From Enterococcus dongliensis (GTDB taxonomy: Bacteria > Bacillota > Bacilli > Lactobacillales > Enterococcaceae), in the NCBI RefSeq assembly GCF_005405225.1, contig NZ_BJDQ01000002.1:1-64000 (forward strand): a stretch of 64,000 nt of DNA. Reading direction: 5' to 3'. Both the position numbers and the translations under genes were made by a program. The notes beneath the pieces are model-generated. The model was not told the DNA's origin, did no database searches, and saw only the letters and a program-made list of their open reading frames with translations. Shown here piece after piece: positions 54,234 through 64,000 of the stretch; within the stretch, counting starts at the first letter, position 1; the number at the start of each line of letters is the position of its first letter.

Positions 54234-55313
54234 TTATGCTTGCTCCTTCCATGCATCCATCATTTCCATAAATTCATCAAATAAATGAACCCCATCATGT
54301 GGCCCTGGTGCAGCATCTGGGTGATATTGCACACTAAATGCAGGATAATTTCGATGACGAATACCTTCAACTGTGCCATCATTGACTTCTACATGTGTGA
54401 TCATCAAATTTTCAGAATCAATCGTTTTTTCATCAACAGCATAGCCGTGATTTTGAGAAGTAAAATCAATTCGTCCTGTGGCAATCTCACGAACAGGATG
54501 ATTTAATCCCCGATGGCCAAATTTCATTTTGTAAGTATCTGCACCATTAGCTAATGCGAATAACTGATGGCCAAGACAGATTCCAAAAATCGGTACTTTC
54601 CCTTGGATTTGTTTGATCATTTCAATTGCTTCTGGAACATCTTTCGGATCTCCCGGTCCATTAGTCAGCATGACGCCATCGGGGCAAAGATCAAGAATCA
54701 TTTGAGCATCCGTATTATACGGCATTACCGTCAGATTACATTCTCGGCGGGATAATTCCCGTAAAATACTGTGTTTCAGACCAAAGTCGATCACTACTAC
54801 ATTTCGACCTACACCTGGACTTGGATAAGGCGTCACCGTAGAAACTTGAGCAACTTGATTGGTCGGTAAAACCGTTGCTTTCAACTGGTCAAAAGAATGT
54901 TCCAACTGATCAGCAGGATCAACGATGCTGCCTTTCATCGTCCCTACGCTGCGTAATTTTTTCGTAAGTGCTCGTGTATCAATTCCAGCGATTCCTGGAA
55001 TTCCTTTTCGTTTCAAAAATTCATCTAGCGTCATTTGATTACGCCAGTTACTGGCTAGACGCGCATGTTCTTTAACGATTACACCTTTACATGTTGGCGC
55101 GATTGATTCATAATCATCACGGTTCACACCATAATTTCCTACCATCGGATAGGTGAAGGTGATGATCTGTCCGTTGAAACTTTGGTCAGTGATGGTTTCT
55201 TGGTACCCTGTCATACTGGTAGTAAAAACGACCTCACCAGCTACCGTTGCTTCACCTCCAAATCCTTCGCCTTCAAATACTGTGCCGTCTTCTAAAATTA
55301 AAAGTCTTTTCAA
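54234..55313 (-). CDS. carA: Carbamoyl-phosphate synthase, small subunit
   Basis: A 359-residue glutaminase subunit. The N-terminal [15 protein letters not shown] domain is followed by a class I amidotransferase with [13 protein letters not shown] (nucleophile Cys) near residue 242 and [12 protein letters not shown] near 327, carrying the catalytic His. It delivers ammonia to CarB. It lies four bases after pyrC. Confidence 0.95.
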   Translation of the reverse strand: MKRLLILEDGTVFEGEGFGGEATVAGEVVFTTSMTGYQETITDQSFNGQIITFTYPMVGNYGVNRDDYESIAPTCKGVIVKEHARLASNWRNQMTLDEFLKRKGIPGIAGIDTRALTKKLRSVGTMKGSIVDPADQLEHSFDQLKATVLPTNQVAQVSTVTPYPSPGVGRNVVVIDFGLKHSILRELSRRECNLTVMPYNTDAQMILDLCPDGVMLTNGPGDPKDVPEAIEMIKQIQGKVPIFGICLGHQLFALANGADTYKMKFGHRGLNHPVREIATGRIDFTSQNHGYAVDEKTIDSENLMITHVEVNDGTVEGIRHRNYPAFSVQYHPDAAPGPHDGVHLFDEFMEMMDAWKEQA

Positions 55314-55316
55314 CGT

Positions 55317-56597
55317 CTAGTCCTCCTTGTTGTATACCAACTGACCATCCACAAAGGTCATCAGTGTTGCACCTTTAACCGGCCAGCCAGTAAATGGTGT
55401 GTTCACTCCTAGTGATGCAAATTTTTTATCATCAATTTTTTCTTCATGATCTAGATCAAATACCGCAAGATCTGCTGGTTGACCGATCGTTAAAGTACCT
55501 ACAGTTAGACCAAAGATCTCTGCCGGTTTGACTGCCATCCAATCGATCACTTGTTCTAAAGTAAAGCGTCCTGTTTCAACAAAGTGTGTGTAAATCAATT
55601 GGAAAGCTGTCTCGCTGCCGACTATACCGAATGGTGCTTTCAAAAAGCTTTGATTTTTTTCTTCAAATCCATGAGGAGCATGATCTGTTGCGATACAGTC
55701 AATCGTCCCATCAAGCAGTCCTTCGATTAATGCTGCCTGATCTTCAGATCCTCTCAATGGAGGATTCATTTTCCAGTAACCGTGATCTTCTGGAATATTT
55801 TCATCAACCAAGATTAAATGATGAGGAGAAACTTCAGCTGTTACGTGAACCCCAGCGGCTTTTGCCTCACGAATGATTCGAACACTTTCTTTAGTGGATA
55901 CATGACAGACATGATAATGAACACCTGTTTCTTCAGCTAAGATCAAATCTCTTGCAATCTGGGAAGATTCTGTAGCACTTAAAATTCCTGGAAGATTTAA
56001 TTTTTCACTAACAGTTCCTTTATGCATGACGCCGCCGAATAATAATGATTCATCTTCAGTATGAGCGACTAAGGCCATTTTATTTTTTGCGGCTTCTTTC
56101 ATTGCTAAGTACATCGTGCCAGCAGTTTGGACTCCTACACCATCATTAGTAAAAGCAAATGCTCCAGCGGCCTTTAAGCCTTTTTGATCAGTTAAGACCT
56201 CACTGCGAAGTGCTTCAGTAATTGGCGCATATTGATGGACTTTTACCACTGCATTATTTGCAATCAAGGCTTTTACCTCATTGAATTTTTCTACTGTGTC
56301 AGGGACTGGATCCAAATTTGGCATTGCACAGACTGTCGTGTATCCGCCATGAGCAGCAGCTTTCGAACCATCTTTGATTGTTTCTTTATAAGTAAAACCC
56401 GGTTCTCGTAAATGAACATGAACATCGACTAAGCCTGGTGTGATCAACTGATTATTCGCTTGATATTCCTGATCAAATGCTATGTCTGAAAAATCCTTTC
56501 CAATCCCAGCGATAATGCCATCTTCTATCCAAAGATCGCACGTAGTTGTTTGATTACCTTTTGTCACGATTTTTCCATTTTTAATCAATGTTTTCAT
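55317..56597 (-). CDS. pyrC: Dihydroorotase
   Basis: A 426-residue class I dihydroorotase of the amidohydrolase fold. The metal ligands are in DVHVHLREPGFTYKET near residue 59; further metal or substrate residues lie in HTEDE and CHVSTKESVR. The catalytic Asp sits in CIATDHAPHG near 302. It cyclises carbamoyl-aspartate. It lies 13 bases after pyrB. Confidence 0.95.
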   Translation of the reverse strand: MKTLIKNGKIVTKGNQTTTCDLWIEDGIIAGIGKDFSDIAFDQEYQANNQLITPGLVDVHVHLREPGFTYKETIKDGSKAAAHGGYTTVCAMPNLDPVPDTVEKFNEVKALIANNAVVKVHQYAPITEALRSEVLTDQKGLKAAGAFAFTNDGVGVQTAGTMYLAMKEAAKNKMALVAHTEDESLLFGGVMHKGTVSEKLNLPGILSATESSQIARDLILAEETGVHYHVCHVSTKESVRIIREAKAAGVHVTAEVSPHHLILVDENIPEDHGYWKMNPPLRGSEDQAALIEGLLDGTIDCIATDHAPHGFEEKNQSFLKAPFGIVGSETAFQLIYTHFVETGRFTLEQVIDWMAVKPAEIFGLTVGTLTIGQPADLAVFDLDHEEKIDDKKFASLGVNTPFTGWPVKGATLMTFVDGQLVYNKED

Positions 56598-56610
56598 TTT
56601 ATCTGCCCCT

Positions 56611-57537
56611 TTACGCTTTTCCTCTGAGTACTGCTTCTAAAATAGCCATCCGAATATAGACGCCATTTGTCATTTGTGAAACGATGCGAGACTGTAAACT
56701 TTCAACTAAACTATCGGCAATTTCAACATCGCGATTAACTGGTGCCGGATGCATGATGATCGCTCGATCTTTTAGTTGTCGGCCTCGTTCAAGTGTTAAG
56801 CCATATCTTTTATGGTAGTCTTCTTTTGAAAAACTTTCTTGACCGTCATGTCGTTCATGTTGGACTCTTAAAAGCATCATGACATCCACTTGTGATACTA
56901 ATTCATCCAATGGTCGGTAAGTTCCGTAAACATCAAAACTTGTGTCGTACCATTCTTCCGGACCGGAAAAGTAAACTTCTGCTCCAAGTCGTTTTAACAT
57001 TTGCATATTTGATTTGGCGACTCGCGAGTGAGTGATATCACCAACGATTGCAACCTTTAAGCGTTGAAAATGATCAAATTCTTGATAGATTGTCATGAGG
57101 TCCAATAAACATTGAGAAGGATGCTGACCACTGCCGTCCCCACCATTTACAATAGAACATTGAATCGTTTTACTTTGGATCAGCTCATCATAATAATTCT
57201 CATTTCCATGGCGAATCACAGCTACATCTGCGCCTAATGCTGACATGGTCAAAACGGTATCGTATAACGTCTCACCTTTTTGAACAGAGCTGGTCTTGGC
57301 ATCGAAATCAATCACATCTAATCCGAGTTTCTTTTCTGCAACCTCAAAACTTTTATGCGTTCGGGTGCTGTTTTCAAAGAAAAGATTCGCAACAAAGGTT
57401 TGATCTTTGTGCGGTGTCCAACGTGCACCTTGTTTGAATTGCTGTGCCCGACGAATCAACCCCATCACCTCTTGATCGGTCAAAGCCTCGATTGTCAGTA
57501 AATGTTTCAGACTGATTTCCTCAGACTGGATGATCAT
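56611..57537 (-). CDS. pyrB: Aspartate carbamoyltransferase, catalytic chain
   Basis: A 308-residue enzyme making carbamoyl-aspartate. The carbamoyl-phosphate motif [13 protein letters not shown] lies near residue 53, the lid Lys in [12 protein letters not shown] near 83, and [11 protein letters not shown] near 264. There is no regulatory pyrI gene, as usual in Gram-positives. GAGGAGGAG precedes the ATG. No separate PyrR attenuator is seen in the 47-base gap to pyrP. Confidence 0.95.
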   Translation of the reverse strand: MIIQSEEISLKHLLTIEALTDQEVMGLIRRAQQFKQGARWTPHKDQTFVANLFFENSTRTHKSFEVAEKKLGLDVIDFDAKTSSVQKGETLYDTVLTMSALGADVAVIRHGNENYYDELIQSKTIQCSIVNGGDGSGQHPSQCLLDLMTIYQEFDHFQRLKVAIVGDITHSRVAKSNMQMLKRLGAEVYFSGPEEWYDTSFDVYGTYRPLDELVSQVDVMMLLRVQHERHDGQESFSKEDYHKRYGLTLERGRQLKDRAIIMHPAPVNRDVEIADSLVESLQSRIVSQMTNGVYIRMAILEAVLRGKA

Positions 57538-57584
57538 GAAATCTCCTCCTCATACATGAATCTTTCTACCTAGCATGCTTGTAA

Positions 57585-58856
57585 TCATTTCTCGCTACGT
57601 GCTTGTTCTGGCAAAATCAGATTCAAAATAATTCCTAAAACTGTCGCTAAAGCCATTGCAGATAAAGTGAACGTGCCTGCTTCAAAAACTAGACCTCCGA
57701 TGCCGATGACTAAAATAGTTGAAGCAATCAACAAGTTTTTCTTACGATCAAAATCAATCTTGTTTTCAATCAAGATTTTTAATCCACTTGCTGCGATAAC
57801 ACCGAACAAGATAAAGCTGATACCAGAGATGACCGGTCCTGGGATACTTAGGATCAATGCGCTAAGTTTCCCGACAAAACCTAAAAGTACTGCAAACATC
57901 GCTGCTCCACCGATGACATACACACTGTGAACACGTGTGATAGCGAGAACGCCGATATTTTCACCATAACTCGTTACTGGTGGTCCGCCAACAAATCCTG
58001 CGACGATTTGTGCTAATCCATCCCCCATCAATGTCCGATCCAAACCAGGATCATCAAAGAAATTTCGTTTGGTCAATTTATTTAATACCATCAAGTGGCC
58101 GATATGTTCTGTCATTGTGACAAAAGCGATTGGCGCCATTGTTGTTATTGCGTTAATGTACAATTTTGGTTGATAGCTGACAAAAGGAACATTGAAAGCT
58201 GGCATGGCTAACCACTTAGCTTCGATAATCGGTTGATAATCAATGATTCCAAAGATCATCGCTGTGATGTACCCGCCGATGATACCTAACAAGATTGGAA
58301 TCAATCCTAAAAAACCAGTGAAAAACATGTTGAAGAAAATAGTCAATGCTAATGTGATCAAAGCGACTAATACATATTTGAAACTGTACACACCGTCATG
58401 ATACATCGCATTTTGTGCGGCGTTGCTGGCTAAACCTAAACCGATGACCATTACGACTGGTCCGACAACGATTGGCGGTAAAATTTTATCCAACCAGCTA
58501 GATCCAATCTTTCGGATGATAAAAGAGACAATCAAGTAGACCAGACCACAAGTTAATGCCCCTTGAGCAATCGCTGGATAACCGTCAGTTTTCATCAATA
58601 ATTTCATCGCTGCGATAAAAGCGAAGCTGCTCCCTAGATAAGCAGGGATTTTTCCTTTTGTTACAGTCAAGTAAACTAGCGTTCCTAAACCCGAACTTAC
58701 AAGTGCGATACTAGGATTGATACCGACTAAGATGGGGACTAAAACAGTCGCACCAAACATCGTGAACAAATGCTGGATACTTAATCCGACCCAATGACCA
58801 GCACTCGGGCGGTCATGAATATCTAAAACAACATCATCATTGTGAAACTTTTGCAT
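57585..58856 (-). CDS. pyrP: Uracil permease
   Basis: A 423-residue nucleobase/ascorbate transporter with about 12-14 helices. LSIQHLFTMFGATVLVPILVG near residue 26, the central QIVAGFVGGPPVTSYGENIGV near 300 with the uracil-site Glu, and the helices around it identify the UraA/PyrP group. It imports uracil by proton symport and lies between pyrR and pyrB, as in other Firmicutes pyr operons. Confidence 0.94.
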   Translation of the reverse strand: MQKFHNDDVVLDIHDRPSAGHWVGLSIQHLFTMFGATVLVPILVGINPSIALVSSGLGTLVYLTVTKGKIPAYLGSSFAFIAAMKLLMKTDGYPAIAQGALTCGLVYLIVSFIIRKIGSSWLDKILPPIVVGPVVMVIGLGLASNAAQNAMYHDGVYSFKYVLVALITLALTIFFNMFFTGFLGLIPILLGIIGGYITAMIFGIIDYQPIIEAKWLAMPAFNVPFVSYQPKLYINAITTMAPIAFVTMTEHIGHLMVLNKLTKRNFFDDPGLDRTLMGDGLAQIVAGFVGGPPVTSYGENIGVLAITRVHSVYVIGGAAMFAVLLGFVGKLSALILSIPGPVISGISFILFGVIAASGLKILIENKIDFDRKKNLLIASTILVIGIGGLVFEAGTFTLSAMALATVLGIILNLILPEQARSEK

Positions 58857-58892
58857 GAAGCTCCCTCTTTCTAGTTACTACACGTTCATTAT

Positions 58893-59441
<549 letters not shown>

Positions 59442-59448
59442 TTAATTT

Positions 59449-59486
59449 TTGCAATAAAAAAACTCCTACCCGTAGTTAGGTAGGAG
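59449..59486 (-). terminator. Attenuator terminator of the pyr leader
   Basis: On the minus strand CTCCTACC pairs with GGTAGGAG, followed by seven T's, about 30 bases before pyrR. Confidence 0.9.
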
Positions 59487-59612
59487 GAATGTTATCAACT
59501 TCGTCAAAATGATAGTGTTCTTCTAGGCGCACCTAGTCTAAATCACTATCGACTTCCTTCTTAGCCTCACGGGACTACTCTTAAAGGATCTTATTCAGTT
59601 ATTCTTGCTACG
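59487..59612 (-). promoter_or_regulatory. PyrR-binding leader (anti-antiterminator)
   Basis: The minus-strand RNA contains GTCCCGTGAGGCTAAGAAGG near 59555-59575, a close match to the conserved PyrR-binding loop (GUCC...GAGGCU). GATAGTG and CACTATC downstream allow alternative antiterminator pairing before the terminator at 59449-59486. Confidence 0.78.
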
Positions 59613-59615
59613 AAC

Positions 59616-59644
59616 ACTATACTATTCCTTGGTGAAGAAATCAA
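59616..59644 (-). promoter_or_regulatory. Promoter of the pyr operon
   Basis: On the minus strand TTGATT (59644-59639), a 17-base spacer and TATAGT (59621-59616). The -35 overlaps the stop codon of the pseudouridine synthase gene upstream. Confidence 0.75.
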
Positions 59645-60549
59645 TCTTTTTCTTTCAACTGTTTTAAAGTTTTCTTGAAAATCTCAGGCAGCGGTGCTTC
59701 AAAAACCATCATTTCACCTGTTGTAGGATGTTCAAAACCTAATAATTTAGCATGGAGAAATTGGCCATTGCCCTTTAATGTCTTTTTCGGTCCATATAAC
59801 GGGTCGCCAGCTACCGGATAGCCAATGTATTGCATATGAACTCTGATTTGATGCGTACGTCCTGTTTCTAGTTGCAGTTCGATCAATGTGTACCCTTCAA
59901 AACGTTGTAAGACTTCAAAATGCGTCACTGCTGATTTACCTTCTTCAGTAACAGCTTGCATCTTGCGATTGACTTTTGAACGCCCAATTGGCGCTTCGAT
60001 TCGACCTTTTTCATGAGGAATCTCTCCATGAACTAAGGCGATGTACTTGCGTAAAGAGGTCTTATCTTTTAACTGTTTAGCCAGTACTTCGTGGGCATGA
60101 TCATTTTTAGCTACCATTAATAAGCCTGATGTGTCTTTATCGATTCGATGCACGATGCCCGGACGCACGACGTCATTAATCGTTGATAGATTTTTGATTT
60201 GATACAATAAGCCGTTGACCAACGTCCCATTAGGATGCCCTGCTGATGGATGTACGACCATCCCTTGAGGTTTGTTGACTACTACCACATCTTCATCTTC
60301 ATAGACGATTGTTAAGTCAAGATTTTCTGGAACTAAGTCTAACACTTCTGGTTCAGGAGTCGTAATGATGATTTTTTCTCCGTTATGGACTTTATAATTG
60401 GCTTTAATTGGTTTCCCATCGATAGAAACATGCCCATCTTTGATCCATTGTTGAAGTTGAGAACGAGAATACTCCGCCAAACGATCATTTAAAACTTTAT
60501 CAATCCTACCTGTTTCATCTTTTATAATTACTTCAATCTGGTTATCCAT
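59641..60549 (-). CDS. rluD: RluD-type 23S rRNA pseudouridine synthase
   Basis: A 302-residue enzyme converting uridines to pseudouridine in large rRNA. An N-terminal S4 domain (RIDKVLNDRLAEYSRSQLQQWIKDG, about 14-38) precedes the catalytic domain with GIVHRIDKDTSGLLMVAKND near residue 134, holding the catalytic Asp in RIDKDTSG. LETGRTHQIRVHM near 220 is the second motif. ATG 60549 is preferred because GAGAGAGA lies before it. It overlaps the lspA end by eight bases. RluA/B/C specificity cannot be told apart with certainty. Confidence 0.9.
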   Translation of the reverse strand: MDNQIEVIIKDETGRIDKVLNDRLAEYSRSQLQQWIKDGHVSIDGKPIKANYKVHNGEKIIITTPEPEVLDLVPENLDLTIVYEDEDVVVVNKPQGMVVHPSAGHPNGTLVNGLLYQIKNLSTINDVVRPGIVHRIDKDTSGLLMVAKNDHAHEVLAKQLKDKTSLRKYIALVHGEIPHEKGRIEAPIGRSKVNRKMQAVTEEGKSAVTHFEVLQRFEGYTLIELQLETGRTHQIRVHMQYIGYPVAGDPLYGPKKTLKGNGQFLHAKLLGFEHPTTGEMMVFEAPLPEIFKKTLKQLKEKD

Positions 60550-61003
60550 TTTTTTTATCTCTCTCATCTAATAAAATATAAATAAATATCATGATCACTC
60601 CAGCAACTAAGGCCATATCGGCAACATTAAAAATCGGAAAATTAATAAAATCCAATCGGAACATATCCACTACATAGCCTAAACGAAAACGATCAATGAA
60701 ATTACCTAGTGCACCGGCTAAGAAAAAACTCAATCCGATCGTCAGCCACTTGCTTTCATGCAAATGTTTGACTAAATAAAAAATTACTGCGGCAACTGCC
60801 ACAACGGTGATCACGATAAAAAAGATCCGTTGACCTTCAAATAAACTAAATGCGCCCCCCGTATTGCGAATATGAGTCAACGACAATACGTTGGGAACGA
60901 CTGTCTGACTATCGCCAAAATTATATTCATTGACGATCCACCATTTAAACCATTGATCTAAACCAACGATTCCTGCACTTACTAATAAATAAATGATTAA
61001 CAA
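60542..61003 (-). CDS. lspA: Lipoprotein signal peptidase (SPase II)
   Basis: A 153-residue membrane aspartyl protease with four helices that removes lipoprotein signal peptides. The two catalytic aspartates lie in GALGNFIDRFRLGYVVDM (about residue 104) and FNVADMALVAG (about residue 129). It is coupled to the rluD-type gene downstream by an overlap, the common Firmicutes order. Confidence 0.95.
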   Translation of the reverse strand: MLIIYLLVSAGIVGLDQWFKWWIVNEYNFGDSQTVVPNVLSLTHIRNTGGAFSLFEGQRIFFIVITVVAVAAVIFYLVKHLHESKWLTIGLSFFLAGALGNFIDRFRLGYVVDMFRLDFINFPIFNVADMALVAGVIMIFIYILLDERDKKNG

Positions 61004-61006
61004 TCC

Positions 61007-61708
61007 TTACTGCTCCTTTTCTTGACCATAGATATCTCGAGGTCGAATAATCCCTAACAAATTTCCGTTAGAATTCCCATCTTTAGTAATCAGGATTGCT
61101 TCTAAGGTTCCTTCTGTTTGGAACATTTTTTTTGCTTCTGAAACTTTTGTGTTCGCTGAAACAAATTTAAAGTTCACTCGCTTGCTATTTGTCAGCAGCA
61201 GATCTTCTGCTACCAGCCCCTTAAGATTGATTGTTCCAGTCAAACTGACTTGAGCAAAATAAAACCCAATCGTACGTAACGTAATCAATCCCATAAACTT
61301 CCCTGAATGGTAGACTGGAAACTGTGAAAAATGCTTTTCTGTAATAATCTTCATGATCTCCACCACTGGCAAATCTCGTTCAAATCCAGTCACTTTTTTT
61401 CCAAAACGCGGCAATACTTTTTCCGGTCTCAGCAAATTTTCTTCGATTTTTTTGATCCGTTCAACCGCCCATTCATTAGGTTCTGCGATTACAAAATCAT
61501 CTGCTACTTGATCATGGACAATCGCATTGCGCAACTGAGCTAATTGCAATAAGTCGTTTTCGTTTCCGCCGATCAAATTGTCTCGGCGTCTTGACAGTCG
61601 GCGCACGGATTCACTAAAACTCATATTTTCTGGATTGCCTAACTGTCGTTTCAACTCTTTTTCGATTCGATTAAATGTACTTAAAAAAATATCTGCCCGT
61701 TCTCCCAC
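61007..61708 (-). CDS. CBS-pair protein with a HEPN-like N-terminal segment
   Basis: A 233-residue protein. The N-terminal third is helical and contains LAQLRNAIVHD near residues 78-88, an RX4H pattern typical of HEPN domains. The rest is a CBS-domain pair (EIMKIITEKHFSQFPVYHSGKFMGLIT, then VSEAKKMFQTEGTLEAILIT...LGIIRPRDI) that may bind an adenosine nucleotide. It is three bases upstream of lspA in the same operon. The function is unknown; RNase activity is speculative since RNAIVHD motifs also occur in non-catalytic HEPN proteins. Confidence 0.75.
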   Translation of the reverse strand: MGERADIFLSTFNRIEKELKRQLGNPENMSFSESVRRLSRRRDNLIGGNENDLLQLAQLRNAIVHDQVADDFVIAEPNEWAVERIKKIEENLLRPEKVLPRFGKKVTGFERDLPVVEIMKIITEKHFSQFPVYHSGKFMGLITLRTIGFYFAQVSLTGTINLKGLVAEDLLLTNSKRVNFKFVSANTKVSEAKKMFQTEGTLEAILITKDGNSNGNLLGIIRPRDIYGQEKEQ

Positions 61709-61972
61709 TAGCTTGCTCCTTTATAGTTACTTAGTGACGTCTTATTATCTAATAAGAAATTGTCCTGCTTGCGATTGATTTTTCAAAAAAACGGCGAATG
61801 TTTTAATAATAAAAACATATTTTCACTACATTCATTTTCGGATTTTCTCTACTTACAATAATAAACTAGAATAAACGCCAGCATCCTTCAAATTGATACC
61901 TTCAGTATAAGTGAAAAAAAGCGCTAAGGAAAGCCTGAGACATTAAAAAGCTGATGAGAACGTCTACCCACA

Positions 61973-62004
61973 AAAAAAGTTGTACCAATTTTGGCACAAC
62001 CTCA
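61973..62004 (-). terminator. Terminator of the arginine genes
   Basis: On the minus strand GTTGTGCC pairs with GGTACAAC around AAAATT (one G-U pair), followed by seven T's, right after argD. Confidence 0.82.
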
Positions 62005-63144
62005 ATTTAAAAGAACTTGTTGAATGATTTTTAAGCCTTGCATAAGTTCTGCTTGACTGATTGTTAAAGGCGGTAATAAACGTAAAACAGTTTGTCCTGC
62101 TTTAAGTGCTAGTAATTGCTGCTGTTTCAATTCAACGAGCACTTTTTGCAAGGTCTCAGGTGAATCAAGTTCAACACCGATCATCAACCCACTTCCTCGT
62201 ACAGCGGTTACTTTAGCGGTTTGGTCGATCAGTTGTGTTAACCCCTCTTTTAAATCGTTTCCCTTTGCAGCTACTGCTGAAAGAAAAGCTGGTTGATTGA
62301 TTTCAGTGACGACAGTTTTGGCAACTTGCATCGCCAAATTATTTCCGCCGAATGTCGTTCCGTGTGTTCCCGGTCCAAAAGCTTCAGCTAATTCAACTTT
62401 TCCTAACATCGCTCCAGCTGGAATCCCATTTGCTAAAGCTTTGGCAAGTGTAATAATATCTGGTTTGATTTCATATGCTTCAAAAGCGAAAAAGTTTCCT
62501 GTTCTTCCCATCCCACTTTGGATTTCATCGACGATCAGCAGGCTATTGTTTTCATGACATAATCGTGCGACAGTTTGTAACCATTGTTTTTCAGCCGGAA
62601 TAATCCCGCCTTCTCCTTGGATCACCTCTAAAATCACAGCTGCGACATCATCTGTTAATTTTTCTTTCAAAGGTTTTAATTGATTGTAAGGAAGATAGTC
62701 AAAGCCTGCCACAATCGGATAAAACCCTGTTTGCAGTGCTGGCTGACCAGTAGCACTTAACGCGCCATAAGTTCGACCATGAAAAGATTGGGTAAAGCTT
62801 AAAATCTTGGTACGACCTGTCGCTTTTCTTGCTAATTTAATGGCTGCTTCATTTGCCTCTGTGCCACTATTACAAAAGAAAGTTAGATAGTCTTTTCCCA
62901 TCGTCAACTTTTGCGCAACTTGTTCTTGTAAATGATTGGTATATAAATTGGAACTATGCCAAATCTTAGTTGTTTGATCAGTCAATGCTTGCAACACTTT
63001 AGGATGTTTATGTCCTAAATTAGTTACACCGATTCCACTAGTAAAATCTAAATACCGTCTCTGATCTTGATCATAAACGTAACAGCCATCTCCATCGACT
63101 AGATCAATGCTATCTCGTGTATAGTTTGGAAATAAATAACTCAT
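62002..63144 (-). CDS. argD: Acetylornithine aminotransferase
   Basis: A 380-residue PLP enzyme of class III aminotransferases, converting N-acetylglutamate semialdehyde to N-acetylornithine. SGIGVTNLGHKHPKV near residue 35, NSGTEANEAAIKLARKATG near 92, the PLP-Asp in LLIVDEIQSGMGRTG near 203 and TLAKALANGIPAGAMLG near 232 with the Schiff-base Lys are all present. Its ATG overlaps the argB end by four bases. Confidence 0.93.
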   Translation of the reverse strand: MSYLFPNYTRDSIDLVDGDGCYVYDQDQRRYLDFTSGIGVTNLGHKHPKVLQALTDQTTKIWHSSNLYTNHLQEQVAQKLTMGKDYLTFFCNSGTEANEAAIKLARKATGRTKILSFTQSFHGRTYGALSATGQPALQTGFYPIVAGFDYLPYNQLKPLKEKLTDDVAAVILEVIQGEGGIIPAEKQWLQTVARLCHENNSLLIVDEIQSGMGRTGNFFAFEAYEIKPDIITLAKALANGIPAGAMLGKVELAEAFGPGTHGTTFGGNNLAMQVAKTVVTEINQPAFLSAVAAKGNDLKEGLTQLIDQTAKVTAVRGSGLMIGVELDSPETLQKVLVELKQQQLLALKAGQTVLRLLPPLTISQAELMQGLKIIQQVLLN

Positions 63145-63890
63145 ACAAAAGTCTCCTCTTTTTTTATAACCGTCCCTGGACGCTCAATTCCATCAGTGAT
63201 ATGAATCTCCGAGACACCGTTGTTCAACGCTTGAATCGCACTAGTTAGTTTAGGAATCATACCACCTGTGATTACTTTTTCAGATATTAACTTTTCAACT
63301 TCAACACTTGAAAGTTCTTTTAACCATGCGCCTGCTTTTTTTACTCCAGGAACATCCGTTAATAAGTATAAGGCGTCAGCACCAATTGTTTCAGCGATTT
63401 TACATGCGGCGACATCTGCATTGATATTCAGCCATTGATCAGTTACAGTCATTCCTAAAGGAGCGATAATCGGAATATAGTTTTTATACAACATATTTTC
63501 AATCGGTCCTGCATTGATAGCAGTAATCTTACCGACAAGCCCAAATTTTTCTTCATCAAGAACTTTTCCTTGAATCAAGTTATCGCAAGAAGCATTAAGT
63601 CCAATCGCCGCAAAGTCATGCTGTTTAAATAGTGTCGTGATTGCTGGCTGAACTTGACCGAGCAAGACCATTTGTGTAACTTTTAAAGCTTGTGGCGTGG
63701 TAATTCGCAGGCCATCTTGTATCGCTACCGGGATGTTCAAACGCTCCATCATTTCAGTAATATAATACCCTCCTCCATGGATGATAATAATTTCCTGTCC
63801 CTGTGAACGCCAATGCTTGATTTGTTCGAAAAATTTTTTGGTCAGATTATCGCTAGCTACGCCGCCGATCTTTACAACAATTCGCCCCAT
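63141..63890 (-). CDS. argB: Acetylglutamate kinase
   Basis: A 249-residue kinase phosphorylating N-acetylglutamate. VVKIGG at 5-10, IIIHGGGYYITEMMERLN near 36, GLNASCDNLIQGK near 98, NINADVAACKIAETIGADALYLLTDVPGV near 153 and GGMIPKL near 191 mark the family. ATG 63890 is preferred over the GTG six bases earlier because AGGAG lies nine bases before it. A 63-base gap with a small stem separates it from argJ. Confidence 0.93.
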   Translation of the reverse strand: MGRIVVKIGGVASDNLTKKFFEQIKHWRSQGQEIIIIHGGGYYITEMMERLNIPVAIQDGLRITTPQALKVTQMVLLGQVQPAITTLFKQHDFAAIGLNASCDNLIQGKVLDEEKFGLVGKITAINAGPIENMLYKNYIPIIAPLGMTVTDQWLNINADVAACKIAETIGADALYLLTDVPGVKKAGAWLKELSSVEVEKLISEKVITGGMIPKLTSAIQALNNGVSEIHITDGIERPGTVIKKEETFV

Positions 63891-63953
63891 GATCACTCAC
63901 TCCTATTTCTGATGACTTTTGGATAAAACGCTATTTTAGTGATTAGAATAGCT

Positions 63954-64000
63954 TTATGTGTGGTATAACGCATTTACTTCAATATATTTATAAGTCAGAT
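63954..64000 (-). CDS. argJ: ArgJ C-terminus, partial at the window edge
   Basis: Only the last 14 codons are in the window. Read leftward they give LTYKYIEVNALYHT and a TAA stop, matching the usual ArgJ ending (a D/L-T-Y-x-Y-(V/I)-x-(I/V)-N-A-x-Y-x-T pattern as I remember it). ArgJ is ornithine acetyltransferase. Its position just upstream of argB fits an argC-J-B-D order. The short fragment limits confidence. Confidence 0.72.
   Translation of the reverse strand, partial: LTYKYIEVNALYHT

Noticed and set aside
63930-63952. Terminator or ArgR site between argJ and argB
   Set aside because: A short GCTATT/AATAGC stem is present, but it has only a weak T-run and no clear match to an ARG box.

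Overview
The window looks like chromosomal DNA of a low-GC Gram-positive lactic acid bacterium, most probably an Enterococcus. The strongest evidence is a class B penicillin-binding protein (10880-12901) that closely resembles enterococcal low-affinity PBP5 as I remember it. A lipoteichoic-acid-synthase-type enzyme, an LCP protein, an RqcH/fibronectin-binding-type protein and a PyrR-controlled pyr operon agree with this. I see no rRNA, tRNA, CRISPR array, insertion sequence or prophage. Species is not assigned.

Layout. 1-4110: an ArsP-type permease, a DUF262/DUF1524 (GmrSD-like) protein and two small unknown genes. 4166-8070: a three-gene operon with a fused permease/solute-binding protein, its ATPase and a glutathione-reductase-like flavoprotein, possibly import and reduction of a low-molecular-weight thiol. 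8118-10813: a PD-(D/E)XK-like protein, an sce7725-like protein, a GNAT acetyltransferase and a second guanylate-kinase-like gene. 10880-16512: pbp5, a secreted DUF1002 protein and an unrecognised two-gene pair. 16692-20853: asnB, a strong candidate small RNA and a MutS2-like protein without an Smr domain. 20852-27180: an LTA-synthase-family enzyme, a 0.75 kb AT-rich gap and a small vitamin-precursor kinase/ECF transporter operon. 27179-32176: a MoxR-AAA/VWA fusion with a partner gene behind a large palindrome, a DegV protein and an LCP protein.

32245-43707 (minus strand) is an aromatic amino acid region: trpXYZ-type uptake genes followed by aroE-aroF-aroB-aroC-tyrA-aroA-aroK-pheA. Each of the two transcription units starts with its own sigma-A promoter, a short leader peptide and two tandem intrinsic terminators. 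The trpXYZ leader peptide has two Trp codons (WQNW) and the aro leader peptide has a Tyr/Phe run (YYFSYF). The RNA after each stop codon contains mutually exclusive helices, and the two leaders share a 14/15-base motif. I read this as a pair of related ribosome-mediated attenuators where T-boxes would normally be expected. It is the most interesting structure in the window.

43753-47940: a membrane-anchored unknown, an ATP-type PEP carboxykinase and rqcH. 47970-59644 (minus): the full UMP pathway, pyrR-pyrP-pyrB-pyrC-carA-carB-pyrK-pyrD-pyrF-pyrE, behind one PyrR-type attenuator. 59641-61708: rluD-type synthase, lspA and a CBS-domain protein. 61973-64000: argJ (3' end only), argB and argD of arginine synthesis.
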